Translations under genes and position numbers: made by a program
The notes under the pieces: generated by a model
Told to the model about the DNA's origin: nothing
Databases searched by the model: none
The model's input: the letters and a program-made list of their open reading frames with translations, nothing else
NCBI GenBank assembly: GCA_012961165.1
Contig: DTZW01000446.1
Span: 11,991 to 55,421, forward strand
Origin: Gammaproteobacteria bacterium
GTDB taxonomy: Bacteria > Pseudomonadota > Gammaproteobacteria > Pseudomonadales > Azotimanducaceae
Direction of reading: 5' to 3'
Length of the DNA stretch: 43,431 nucleotides
Shown: piece by piece, positions 18,123 through 26,167 of the stretch
Position numbering within the stretch: position 1 is the stretch's first letter
Layout of the letters: every line of letters begins with the position of its first letter

Positions 18123-19721
18123 ATGGCAAAAGAGACAGGAAAATACGATGTGATTGTGATCGGTGCGGGTCACAATGGTCTGACCTGCGCCGCGTACCTC
18201 GCCGCTGCCGGACTAAAAGTAAAAATGCTCGAGCGCCGATCGGTCGTAGGAGGCGCGGCGGTAACTGAAGAGTTTCATCCGGGATTTAGAAACTCGGTTT
18301 ACGCCTATTCCGTCAGCCTGTTAAACCCAAAGATTATCCGTGACCTCGATCTGTCCCGACATGGCCTGACGATTTTCGAACGCCCTGCTCGTACATTGAG
18401 CCTACTTGAAAATGATCACCTGCTGCTTAGTCGGGACGAGGAACAGGCACGTCGAGAGATCGCACGATTCTCAAAACGTGATGCAAGTGTCATTGATGCA
18501 TTCGAAGCACAAATCGGGCGTGTCGCCCTGGCCATGCGTGAAATTGCGATGGCATCACCGCCTGAAATAGGCGGCGGATGGAGAGACCTGTTGTCTCTGG
18601 CTGCTGCCGGGAATACGTTTAGAAAACTCAGTGCAGACGACCAAAGAGTCCTGATTGAACTCATGACCAAATCCCTCGGGGACTATCTCGATTCATGGTT
18701 CGAAGGCGAGGCGCTTAAAGGTATTTTTGGCCTTGAAGGTGTTATCGGTAACTTCGCTGACCCCTATCAGCCTGGTACCGCCTACGTCCTGCTGCACCAT
18801 ACCTTTGGTGAAGTTAACGGAACCACCGGCGCCTGGGGTATCGCCCGGGGCGGCATGGGTGCTATTACCGGCGCCATGAAAGCATCAGCGATTGAGCGCG
18901 GCGTCGAGATCGAAACAGATGTTGGCGTGAAAGAAATCATTGTCTCTGGTGGACGTGCGGCGGGCGTTATCACCGATGATGGCAGGGAAATCGGCGCGCG
19001 GGCTATCGCTGCCAACGTGCATCCGCAGACGTTACTGCTGAATCTGCTCGAACCAGGGCTGCTCGATGAGGCGACGCATCGACGCATCAGCAATCATCGC
19101 AGTCACTCCGCAACTTTTAGGATGAACGTTGCGCTGTCGGAGTTGCCAAGATTCTCGTCAATGTCGAGCAAAGATGATTTTCACTTTAAAGGGGCCATTG
19201 AGTTAAGCCCGTCACTTTCTTATCTGTCCGAGGCCTATTCAGATGCCAAAACGATGGGCTGGTCCAGAAAACCCGCGATTTCGATGCAGGTACCTTCAAC
19301 CCAGGATGACAGTCTGTGCCCGCCAGACAGCCATGTGGCAAGCCTGTTCTGCCAACATTTCCAGCGTCACCTGCCTGAAGGCAGTTCGTGGGATGACGTG
19401 AGGGACAAGGTCGCAGACCAGATTATTGACACTATCGATCAGTATGCACCCAATTTCAAAGGTTCCATTCTGGGTCGCCAGATTAAGTCCCCTCTCGATA
19501 TTGAACGGGATCTGGGCATGGTTGGCGGCGACATTTTTCACGGCACCCTGGACCTGGATCAACTCTACTCCATGCGTCCTGTTCCAGGTTACGCCGGGTA
19601 CCAGATGCCTGTTAACAGTCTCTATCTTTGTGGTTCAGGTGCGCATCCGGGTGGCGGCGTCACCGGACTACCAGGTCACCACGCAGCGCGGAAGATGCTC
19701 CAGGACAGGAACAAGTGGTGA
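18123..19721 (+). CDS. CrtI/phytoene-desaturase-like FAD oxidoreductase (COG1233, copy C)
   Basis: This 532-aa flavoprotein is related to copies A and B. Its N-terminal FAD motif is VIVIGAGHNGLTCAAYLAAA with ERRSVVGGAAV, and its C-terminal motif is LYLCGSGAHPGGGVTGLPG. It also shares the central region YVLLHHTFGEVNGTTGAWG with copy A (YILLHHVMGDIDGSIGAWG), which makes A and C closer to each other than to B. The gene ends with TGA inside a GTGA overlap with the GATase gene, so the two are translationally coupled. The coupling suggests that the product is a glutamyl or amide compound handled by the GATase, or that released ammonia is used (inference). Confidence 0.88.
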   Translation: MAKETGKYDVIVIGAGHNGLTCAAYLAAAGLKVKMLERRSVVGGAAVTEEFHPGFRNSVYAYSVSLLNPKIIRDLDLSRHGLTIFERPARTLSLLENDHLLLSRDEEQARREIARFSKRDASVIDAFEAQIGRVALAMREIAMASPPEIGGGWRDLLSLAAAGNTFRKLSADDQRVLIELMTKSLGDYLDSWFEGEALKGIFGLEGVIGNFADPYQPGTAYVLLHHTFGEVNGTTGAWGIARGGMGAITGAMKASAIERGVEIETDVGVKEIIVSGGRAAGVITDDGREIGARAIAANVHPQTLLLNLLEPGLLDEATHRRISNHRSHSATFRMNVALSELPRFSSMSSKDDFHFKGAIELSPSLSYLSEAYSDAKTMGWSRKPAISMQVPSTQDDSLCPPDSHVASLFCQHFQRHLPEGSSWDDVRDKVADQIIDTIDQYAPNFKGSILGRQIKSPLDIERDLGMVGGDIFHGTLDLDQLYSMRPVPGYAGYQMPVNSLYLCGSGAHPGGGVTGLPGHHAARKMLQDRNKW

Positions 19722-20407
19722 AGCGGCACTACTGCCTTATTGAAACTGGACTGGCACCTGAAACGCTAGTTCCAAAACACGGTACGTATCCATCGATGGG
19801 CCAGGACCTGCTAGTTCAATGCCTTGAACCGTTTGACTCAACTGCCATCAGCGTTATCAATGGTGACTCTGTACCTGACCCTGAAGCCTTTGATGGCTAC
19901 ATGATTATGGGTTCTGAGTTCAGTGTGAATGACAACAGTCCATGGATTGAATCCCTCTTGGTGTTTATCAAGGACGTGGTACAAAAGCAGATCCCTCTCG
20001 TTGGGATCTGCTTTGGTCACCAGGCTATCGCGAAGGCACTGGGAGGCACTGTAAAAAGTGGGGACTGGGTAGTCGGAGCAACTCGTTACGATCGTGCAGA
20101 CACCAGTCAACCACTAACTACTATTGCCTATCATGAAGACCAGGTCGTCGTTGCACCGCCAGAGGCAACACTGCTGATGAATAGCGCTGATTGCCCGATC
20201 GCTTCGCTGCGTTATCAATACACCCCATGCTGGACAATACAGTCGCACCCTGAATTTACCCCTTCTTTCGCACTAGAGCTGTTTGAGCTTACTCGGGGCA
20301 TACCGTTAACGGATGATATCTGCGACGCAGCCATCGCCAGCGTCAATGACTTCACACCTGATCTTGGTTCGATTCACCAGGAGATCAGACAGACCTTCCA
20401 ACCCTAG
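19718..20407 (+). CDS. Class I glutamine amidotransferase domain protein
   Basis: This 229-aa protein has a GATase1 fold with nucleophile Cys98 in LVGICFGHQAIAKALGG and His177/Glu179 in IQSHPEF. In the Puu pathway, PuuD (a class I GATase-like hydrolase) releases glutamate from gamma-glutamyl-GABA. The present motif (GICFGHQ) and length are closer to the stand-alone GuaA-type GATase proteins than to PuuD, so hydrolysis of a gamma-glutamyl amide is plausible but unproven. The GTG start at 19718 overlaps the TGA of the FAD gene; GTG at 19715 is adjacent and cannot be excluded. The gene is convergent with the ACT-domain gene, with 2 nt between the stops. Confidence 0.8.
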   Translation: MKRHYCLIETGLAPETLVPKHGTYPSMGQDLLVQCLEPFDSTAISVINGDSVPDPEAFDGYMIMGSEFSVNDNSPWIESLLVFIKDVVQKQIPLVGICFGHQAIAKALGGTVKSGDWVVGATRYDRADTSQPLTTIAYHEDQVVVAPPEATLLMNSADCPIASLRYQYTPCWTIQSHPEFTPSFALELFELTRGIPLTDDICDAAIASVNDFTPDLGSIHQEIRQTFQP

Positions 20408-20409
20408 AT

Positions 20410-20934
20410 CTATTCAGGCAGGGTTTCTTCGAGCAGGATATCAATGGCCAGCTCATCAGCTATTTCACTCAGTTGCTCATCTACTACTACCATCGACAGC
20501 GAAGGTTCCACTTCAATATTGGCGCTGCAGGAAAACATCGGCACACCACTCATCGCTGCAGGCGCTACGCTCGAAGATACCTCAATCAGGTTGATGTCAT
20601 GCTCAACCAGAGCGCGAGTAATTTCATTAAGAATGCCTGGCCGATCGTTACCGAGAATATCGAGGGTATACTGTCTTGTTTCCAGGCTGGCATGCGTTTC
20701 AGCAGCTTTTATGATCAAACTGAACCGTCCCTGGGCTAACGACGAGAGTTCGCTTTCAAGTACTGCAGCCTGCTCGCTGGCTGCACTGACTCTCGCAAGG
20801 CCCGCGAATTTTCCTCCCAGCCTGATCATCCTGCTTTCCAGCCAGTTACCTTCACACCGGCTAACGACTTCGGTTATCTCATGAACGAATCCCGGACGAT
20901 CATCACCGATGAATGAAAGAATAAAAAACCGCAT
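20410..20934 (-). CDS. GcvR-like protein with two ACT domains
   Basis: This 174-aa protein is built from two ACT domains. The first (about residues 3-80) starts FILSFIGDDRPGFVHEITEV and the second (about 88-170) starts YTLDILGNDRPGILNEITRA. The arrangement matches GcvR, which controls the glycine cleavage operon with GcvA in enterobacteria by sensing glycine. No gcvA lies nearby. Its place among GcvT-like genes and amine catabolism makes a sensor of glycine or a related amino acid plausible (inference). Confidence 0.8.
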   Translation of the reverse strand: MRFFILSFIGDDRPGFVHEITEVVSRCEGNWLESRMIRLGGKFAGLARVSAASEQAAVLESELSSLAQGRFSLIIKAAETHASLETRQYTLDILGNDRPGILNEITRALVEHDINLIEVSSSVAPAAMSGVPMFSCSANIEVEPSLSMVVVDEQLSEIADELAIDILLEETLPE

Positions 20935-21046
20935 GCTGTTACCCGCATCACTTTGCGCTGAAATTCTAGCTCACAGTGTATCGTAGAATGTCCGGTCCTA
21001 CCCGCGGATATGCGCCCCATCACCTGCCCTGAGTAAACTCGCAGCC

Positions 21047-21190
21047 ATGAATATGTGGCAGAAAGGCTTTTATGTTTGCTACGCAGGCGACACGATCCAA
21101 CTTGGCTTGCCGTTTGTTGTCTCGAAAGAGGAAATTACCAGTCTTATCAACGCACTGAGTGATTCCCTGGCTGAAAACCCACGGCAGTAA
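21047..21190 (+). pseudogene. C-terminal remnant of a class III aminotransferase
   Basis: Forty-seven codons read GFYVCYAGDTIQLGLPFVVS, then KEEITSLINALSDSLAE, and end in TAA. This is the recognisable C-terminus of omega-amino-acid/class III aminotransferases (about 430-460 aa), but nothing of the preceding 400 residues is present upstream. It lies antisense to the last ~36 codons of the MOSC gene, which shows that a deletion joined the two tails. Confidence 0.68.
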
Positions 21191-21774
21191 CCGCTATAGT
21201 TTCGGCGGAAGATAAAATTCCAAGACACCTCGTCACCCTGCCTGATTTCTCCAGCAACATCGACTACACCAACCACTCCGCGCTGCTTCTTGGACGCAAT
21301 GATGAACTGCCTCGGCGTCACAGCTGATCCATTAGTTGTCGAATATAAACTTGAAATCTTTTCTGCCATATCGCTACAGGGCGGATTGTAAGATTCAACC
21401 ATCAGGATAGCGCCAGACTCAAACTTAAGATGCGATCCTTTCGGTAACCTGGAAAAGTCAGGAATACCTGCGATGCAGAGGTTAGCCCCCAGGTCTTCCG
21501 CTGTCAGCGGCTTCTGTAGTTCAAGCGCTGCTGTCATCGCATCAAGTTCTTCAACTGAAACCGCGGACCACTGCCTGTCATTTCGCCTCACGATCCCAGC
21601 AGGATCACTGTCATGCTCATAAGCAACCCGAGACACACCCTGGTGATTGTCTCCTGCAAAACCATCGAGCTGCGCTGTGATAGTCGAAACCAGCTGCTTG
21701 CTCATGTCTTCCCGGGTGCCGATGTGTATCGAATCAACCTTGCCTGGTGAGTGCTTCAATGACTTTTTTATCAC
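21079..21774 (-). CDS. MOSC-domain protein, C-terminus probably chimeric
   Basis: This 231-aa MOSC-type sulfurase/sulfur-carrier protein has HIGTRED near the N-terminus, the domain core GFAGDNHQG, VSVEELDAM, ANLCIAGIPDFSRLPKGSHL and SYNPPCSDM with the conserved Cys133, and the typical end GEIRQGDEVSW. Family members handle sulfur and pyridoxal-type adducts or molybdenum cofactor; the substrate here is unknown. The natural domain ends about residue 185. From about residue 196 the reading continues antisense through the aminotransferase remnant, so the last ~36 residues are probably not original. The start is GTG at 21774 with no strong ribosome-binding site. The protein may still be functional. 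Confidence 0.75.
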   Translation of the reverse strand: MIKKSLKHSPGKVDSIHIGTREDMSKQLVSTITAQLDGFAGDNHQGVSRVAYEHDSDPAGIVRRNDRQWSAVSVEELDAMTAALELQKPLTAEDLGANLCIAGIPDFSRLPKGSHLKFESGAILMVESYNPPCSDMAEKISSLYSTTNGSAVTPRQFIIASKKQRGVVGVVDVAGEIRQGDEVSWNFIFRRNYSGYCRGFSARESLSALIRLVISSFETTNGKPSWIVSPA

Positions 21775-21893
21775 ATGAGAAAAGAAGAGATCCTTTGCCG
21801 CCCGATATGGCCAGAATTCCTTGCCTAACCGCCCGTATACCTTAGCTGGTTTTGCTTCCTATGATCCGGGTTTCGAAATAAAAGTGACAAATC

Positions 21894-23108
21894 ATGGCCA
21901 GCCTCAAGCAAAGCGCTTTGTTCGAATATCTCAACCGACGTGAGGATCCCAGCTATACATCATTTGTTTCAACCGGCGCGCTGGACACAGACTACATCGA
22001 CTGGAATGGCTACCTGCTGCCTATGGATTACGGAGATAGTGAGTATGAGTACCGGTCGATTCGTCACGAGTGTGCGCTTTTTGACGTCTCACCGATGCGC
22101 AAAATCAGAATCACCGGCAGTGATGCAAGCCCGTTTCTAGACATCCTGCTGACACGGCCGGTTAGCCATCTGACACCCAACCATGCCAGCTACGTTGTCT
22201 TTTGTACCGAAGCGGGTTACCTGAAGGATGATGCAATGCTCTACAAGTTCTCAGATGAGGACTATCTACTGCTTCCTTCTGATATCGACCATTGCGATTA
22301 TTTTAGCCAACTTGCTGACACAGGTAGTTTCACGAATGTCTCATTCACAGAATGCACCGACACGCTTGCTGGCATAGCACTCCAGGGACCATGTTCCGCC
22401 GCAGCAGCAGTCGAAATGGGATTTGCTGACGCTGCTAACCTTGCCCCCTATGAGTTCCATTACATGCAATCTGCTATCGGTGAGGTACTGGTTGCCCGGA
22501 TGGGTTTTACCGCTGATCTTGGGTTTGAATTCTGGATGACACCAGAGCAGAGCGAAGCCTTGATGGTTCAAATCGATGCAGCCCGAGAGGCGCTCTCACT
22601 CGACATCCCAGGATATGGCCTGGACGCACTCGAAGCCTGCCGAATCGAAGGCGGCTTTGTCGTCGCTGGTTGGGACTTTTCGACGGAGCTCGATCCTCAA
22701 CCTGATTTTGAACGAACCCCTTTTGAGACTGGTCTTGGTTGGCTGGTCGACCTTGAAGGCTCAGACTTCGTCGGCCGGCAGGCACTTGCAGGACTCAAGA
22801 CTAATTCCCGATTCCTCATTAGACGTATTTCCACAGCCGCGACGGGCTCACTTGTTGATGTTCCGCTGATCGCAAACGTCGATGATCAGGCGCAGACAAT
22901 CGGTGCAGTTAACTGTTCCGCCTGGTCATGGGGTCAGGCCAGCACCATCGGCAACGCCTCAGTCAAGTCCGCTTTCCGCGACATCAATGCCTGCTGGCTG
23001 GAACTGGGCGGGAAACGATTCGATGTTCAATTGCGCCGATCCCCCTATATTCAACTCGACCGACGTGACCAGATACCCGCTCCACTCAATTCATCCCGTG
23101 TGAGTTGA
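21894..23108 (+). CDS. Stand-alone GcvT-like aminomethyltransferase family protein (copy 2)
   Basis: This 404-aa paralogue of the gene at 2937 has the same landmarks: LFDVSPMRKIRITGSDASPF, LAGIALQGPCSAA, and VARMGFTADLGFEFWMTPEQ (the folate-site region), then PFETGLGWLVDLEGSDFVGR at the start of the C-terminal part. It probably transfers a one-carbon unit from a methylated amine to tetrahydrofolate. Both copies share the opening DWNGY/SWNGY and YEYxxIR motifs, which differ from housekeeping GcvT. It stands alone on the plus strand, downstream of the MOSC gene (divergent) and upstream of a PhyH remnant. The ribosome-binding site is weak (AAAAGTGA). Confidence 0.85.
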   Translation: MASLKQSALFEYLNRREDPSYTSFVSTGALDTDYIDWNGYLLPMDYGDSEYEYRSIRHECALFDVSPMRKIRITGSDASPFLDILLTRPVSHLTPNHASYVVFCTEAGYLKDDAMLYKFSDEDYLLLPSDIDHCDYFSQLADTGSFTNVSFTECTDTLAGIALQGPCSAAAAVEMGFADAANLAPYEFHYMQSAIGEVLVARMGFTADLGFEFWMTPEQSEALMVQIDAAREALSLDIPGYGLDALEACRIEGGFVVAGWDFSTELDPQPDFERTPFETGLGWLVDLEGSDFVGRQALAGLKTNSRFLIRRISTAATGSLVDVPLIANVDDQAQTIGAVNCSAWSWGQASTIGNASVKSAFRDINACWLELGGKRFDVQLRRSPYIQLDRRDQIPAPLNSSRVS

Positions 23109-23171
23109 GGTCCTGCCGCTAGCGAATCAGCGCCTGATATAATTTGACCTCCAGACCCTGACGAGTAATCC

Positions 23172-23395
23172 ATGCCCCTGACATCATTCGACCCCGATGA
23201 CTCCGTCGGGGACATGCTGACCCACTATGATACCGATGGTGCAATCATCATCCGCGACCTGGTGGATTCAGACACGATCTCTGAAATGAGGCAGGCGGTA
23301 ATCGAACGGGCCAGGAAAACCACGCCAGGTGCCAAATCCGGTGATGCATTCCGGGAATACTTCCATGGCAACAACACCATCAGGTTCACGAGTCT
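23172..23395 (+). pseudogene. Phytanoyl-CoA dioxygenase-like gene, N-terminal remnant
   Basis: About 74 codons resemble the start of PhyH-family Fe(II)/2-oxoglutarate oxygenases: HYDTDGAIIIRDLVDSDTI, then FREYFHGNNTIRFTSL. The family is usually 250-300 aa. The similarity stops near 23395 and the frame then runs antisense through the end of a Rieske gene to a stop at 23432. The His-x-Asp iron site is therefore missing and the gene is broken. It starts 63 nt after the second GcvT-like gene, so it was once probably part of that operon. Confidence 0.7.
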
Positions 23396-24188
23396 AGCTC
23401 ATAGTCAGCACCCTCCAAAGCATCACCCCTGACAAACCAGGCTACCTCCATGTCAGTCAGCGCCGGGCCTCGTGGTATGAAACGGTAGAGTAAACAGTGA
23501 TCAGGGTAGTTCAACATGAAGGAAAGCGGTCCGAACTGGAAATCTCCGGCACCCCCGTCATAACCCTCGAACCGACCCATCAGTGGCGCTATCGGCTGAC
23601 CTTCCTGGCTCCCTGTCAGGTAACCCTCATACAGAGCATACCGAGTGGTGATTCAACGATCGCTAGTTCCGGCTCGAATGAATCTGCGCCCTCGTCACAG
23701 TTAATAAAGATCAGCCCATGAAACACGGTCAACTGAGGTGATTTAAGTCCGTAATCCGCATGGCCAAAACTTTCACGCGCATCCATTTCCCTTGCGGCGT
23801 GCAGGCTGCCATCAAGGTTGTAGACCCAGCCATGGTATGGACAGACGAAGGATTTGGTGTTTCCGGCATTAGCCTCACAGATGCGTGAAGCTCGATGTCG
23901 GCAAGTATTATAAAAGGCATTCACCTGCTCTTGCTGATCTCGACAGACGATGATGGCATCGTCACCGAGTTTGAACTACAGGAAATCCCCTGGGTTTGAT
24001 AGCTGGCTGACATGGCCTGCGTAGATCCAACTTCGAAACAGGACTCTATCCAGTTCCCGCTCGTAGGCGACCGCTGAGCGGTAGAAGTACCGGTCCATCG
24101 CGAATCCGGGGTTCTGCTTCTGCGCCTCAACCCTGGCTAACAGTGTTTTAAGGTTATCCTCTCCAACCATCGCCATATCCAGGTTCAT
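23395..24188 (-). pseudogene. Broken Rieske oxygenase large subunit (GbcA-like)
   Basis: Three pieces of one aromatic-ring-hydroxylating-type oxygenase are visible. Codons 1-70 run to SQLSNPGDFL and hit an in-frame TAG (23976-23978). The same frame continues FKLGDDAIIVCRDQQEQVNA and carries the Rieske ligands CRH and CPYHGW. Near 23640 an internal deletion shifts the frame to YEGYLTGSQEGQPIAPLMG, continuing to RFIPRGPALTDMEVAWFVRG. The gene then ends at 23395, before its normal C-terminus. The deleted middle would hold the His-His-Asp iron site, so it cannot be functional. The sequence style resembles GbcA/carnitine-oxygenase-type enzymes. It starts 9 nt after the GNAT gene, so it belonged to the symporter operon. 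Confidence 0.82.
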
Positions 24189-24197
24189 CAACAGATG

Positions 24198-24644
24198 TCA
24201 GGTGACTGAAAGGTGATACGTATAAAATTCATTGTCTTTCTTCCACCCCTCTTTCTCGTAGAGCTTCTGGCCCGGAAAATTGTCAACCGCGGTTTCAAGG
24301 GTCAGCCGTTCATAGCCATTCTCTTTGGCAAATCTTAACGCCTCGTCCATCAACGCCTTGGCTACTCCCCGCCGTCTGGCGTCTGCTTCCACGTAGAGGT
24401 CGTAGAGAACCAACCGCTTGATCAGATCAACCGAACAGAAAGTTGCGTAGAGTTGCGTGAACCCAAGCGGTTGACCGGTATCTTCGGACGCCAGAAAGAC
24501 TATCGATTCATCGTTTGACAGTCGCTGCTCAAGATACTCCCGACAGCGCGGCTCATCAGTTGGTTGCTCGTAAAACTGGCGATAACGATCAAACAATGGC
24601 GCTACATGGCTGACTTGCTCCAGTCCGGCACGCTCAATTTTCAT
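24198..24644 (-). CDS. GNAT-family N-acetyltransferase
   Basis: This 148-aa protein has the acetyl-CoA binding signature DLYVEADARRRGVAKALMDE, with the R-x-x-G-x-A loop, and the C-terminal NFPGQKLYEKEGW. It transfers acetyl from acetyl-CoA to an amine; the substrate is unknown, and polyamine or aminoglycoside-type amines are possible given the neighbourhood. ATG at 24644 overlaps the upstream TGA as TGATG; a GTG one codon earlier is possible. It lies in an operon with the Na+ symporter upstream and the broken Rieske gene 9 nt downstream. Confidence 0.85.
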   Translation of the reverse strand: MKIERAGLEQVSHVAPLFDRYRQFYEQPTDEPRCREYLEQRLSNDESIVFLASEDTGQPLGFTQLYATFCSVDLIKRLVLYDLYVEADARRRGVAKALMDEALRFAKENGYERLTLETAVDNFPGQKLYEKEGWKKDNEFYTYHLSVT

Positions 24645-26122
24645 CACTTAGCACTCCTGCTTTTAAACAGTGGCAGTATCCCTAATCTGTTGCCCGAATC
24701 CACGGAATTACCATCCCCATCACGCAGTTCACGCGGTGGATCAAATCGCTGAGTCAGAGGTGTGACGACTAGCATGGTCACAAGACACGCACCCAGCCCG
24801 ATAAAGTCTGCAGGAAGCTCCGGTGCCAGGTAAAGCGTCGCTAGCCAGGTGATTATCCCTGCGGCCATTGCTGACAATGCGCCGGTGCGGTTAGCCTTTC
24901 GCCACCAGACACCCAGTATGAAAGGCACGATCATCGCAGCGAGACCCAGAATATTGGCGTTCACCATCAGGTCAAAGACAATCTGGATTTTCATTGCGAC
25001 AACAATTGCAACCAGGCCACTTGCCGGGATAGCCCACTTGGCAACCACCAGGGTTAACCGATCGGAGGGTTTACGGACGACTAGCGGTAATACGTTCCTC
25101 GCCAGCACACTCGCGTTCGCGAGCAGCGCACTATCGGCTGAACTCATAATCGCTGCCAACATCGCGCCAACGAAAATGGCGATTGCAGCGGGATGGAGGT
25201 GCTCGAGGGCCAGGGCTGGAATAATTTGCTCAGAAGACACCAGTTCCGGCATGGTGACGCTGCCGATAATCCCGAGCATGACAGGAATCATGCCAAAAAT
25301 TAGATAACCAATCCCACCAAGGTAGAACGAATTCTGCGCAACGCGTTCATCCTCTGCCGCCGACACTCGTTGAAACAGCGTTTGCGCCGAGATATCAACA
25401 ACCCCGATGATCGTCCATGCACGCAGATAGTTGAGCCAGTGCTCTCCTGTATTCTGGAAAGGCAGCATGCGGAAAGTGTCTTCGGGAAGCTGCGGCGAAA
25501 TGGCGCCCCAGCCGCCTACATCTACCAGAACGACGATCAGTAATATCATCAGGCCAATCATGATAATCAGCATCTGGACGAAATCCGTCATCGCAACCGC
25601 CCACATACCTCCAACGGCGGTATAGATAAAGATGACGATGGCGCCTCCAATAATGCCTGCCTCAAGAGGAATGGAGGTGAGCGATTCGAAGACAACACCA
25701 AACGCGACCAACATGGCACCTACCCACACTGTGTTTGAAAACAGCGTCGTGATGACAATCCCGTACGACGCTAATTTACCAAACCGCTGTTCCATGAAAT
25801 CAACGACCGTTGTCATCCGCAACCTGCGAAACAGGCGGGCAAAAAACAAACCGATAAGTATTAAAGCCAGTGCACCGCCCCAGGGGTCTTCGATAACCCC
25901 CATCATGCCGTCGTCATAGGCGGCCCCTGCTCCCCCAAGCATCATCGCACCTCCGAACCAGGTCGCCATGACTGTCATGGAACAAAGCCAGATTGGCATG
26001 CTGCGCCCCGCCACCATAAAATCGGATACCGAATGGTTTCTGCCTGAGGCATAGATACCGACACCAATCATTAGCAGCATGTAGAGCGCAACGCCGATTA
26101 TTATTGTTGTTTCGTTCAACAT
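24644..26122 (-). CDS. Sodium:solute symporter (SSS family)
   Basis: This 492-aa membrane transporter has about 13 hydrophobic segments. SSS marks are GRSMPIWLCSMTVMATWFGG in TM2, the conserved YTAVGGMWAVAMTDFVQM, and SSADSALLANASVLARNV with the sodium-site serines. Family substrates include proline, pantothenate, choline and other small organic solutes. Because a small two-TM protein precedes it and a GbcA-like gene once followed it, a quaternary amine or similar solute is a reasonable guess. The start ATG at 26122 is 45 nt after the small gene. Confidence 0.9.
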   Translation of the reverse strand: MLNETTIIIGVALYMLLMIGVGIYASGRNHSVSDFMVAGRSMPIWLCSMTVMATWFGGAMMLGGAGAAYDDGMMGVIEDPWGGALALILIGLFFARLFRRLRMTTVVDFMEQRFGKLASYGIVITTLFSNTVWVGAMLVAFGVVFESLTSIPLEAGIIGGAIVIFIYTAVGGMWAVAMTDFVQMLIIMIGLMILLIVVLVDVGGWGAISPQLPEDTFRMLPFQNTGEHWLNYLRAWTIIGVVDISAQTLFQRVSAAEDERVAQNSFYLGGIGYLIFGMIPVMLGIIGSVTMPELVSSEQIIPALALEHLHPAAIAIFVGAMLAAIMSSADSALLANASVLARNVLPLVVRKPSDRLTLVVAKWAIPASGLVAIVVAMKIQIVFDLMVNANILGLAAMIVPFILGVWWRKANRTGALSAMAAGIITWLATLYLAPELPADFIGLGACLVTMLVVTPLTQRFDPPRELRDGDGNSVDSGNRLGILPLFKSRSAK

Positions 26123-26167
26123 AGGTTTGCCCTTTTACTTCAGTGAAATATAACCATTGAAAACGGA

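Noticed and set aside
19628-19717. Longer N-terminus for the GATase
   Set aside because: The extension overlaps the end of FAD copy C in another frame and has no family similarity.
23386-23580. Separate small minus-strand gene
   Set aside because: It is the C-terminal piece of the broken Rieske gene, out of frame after an internal deletion.
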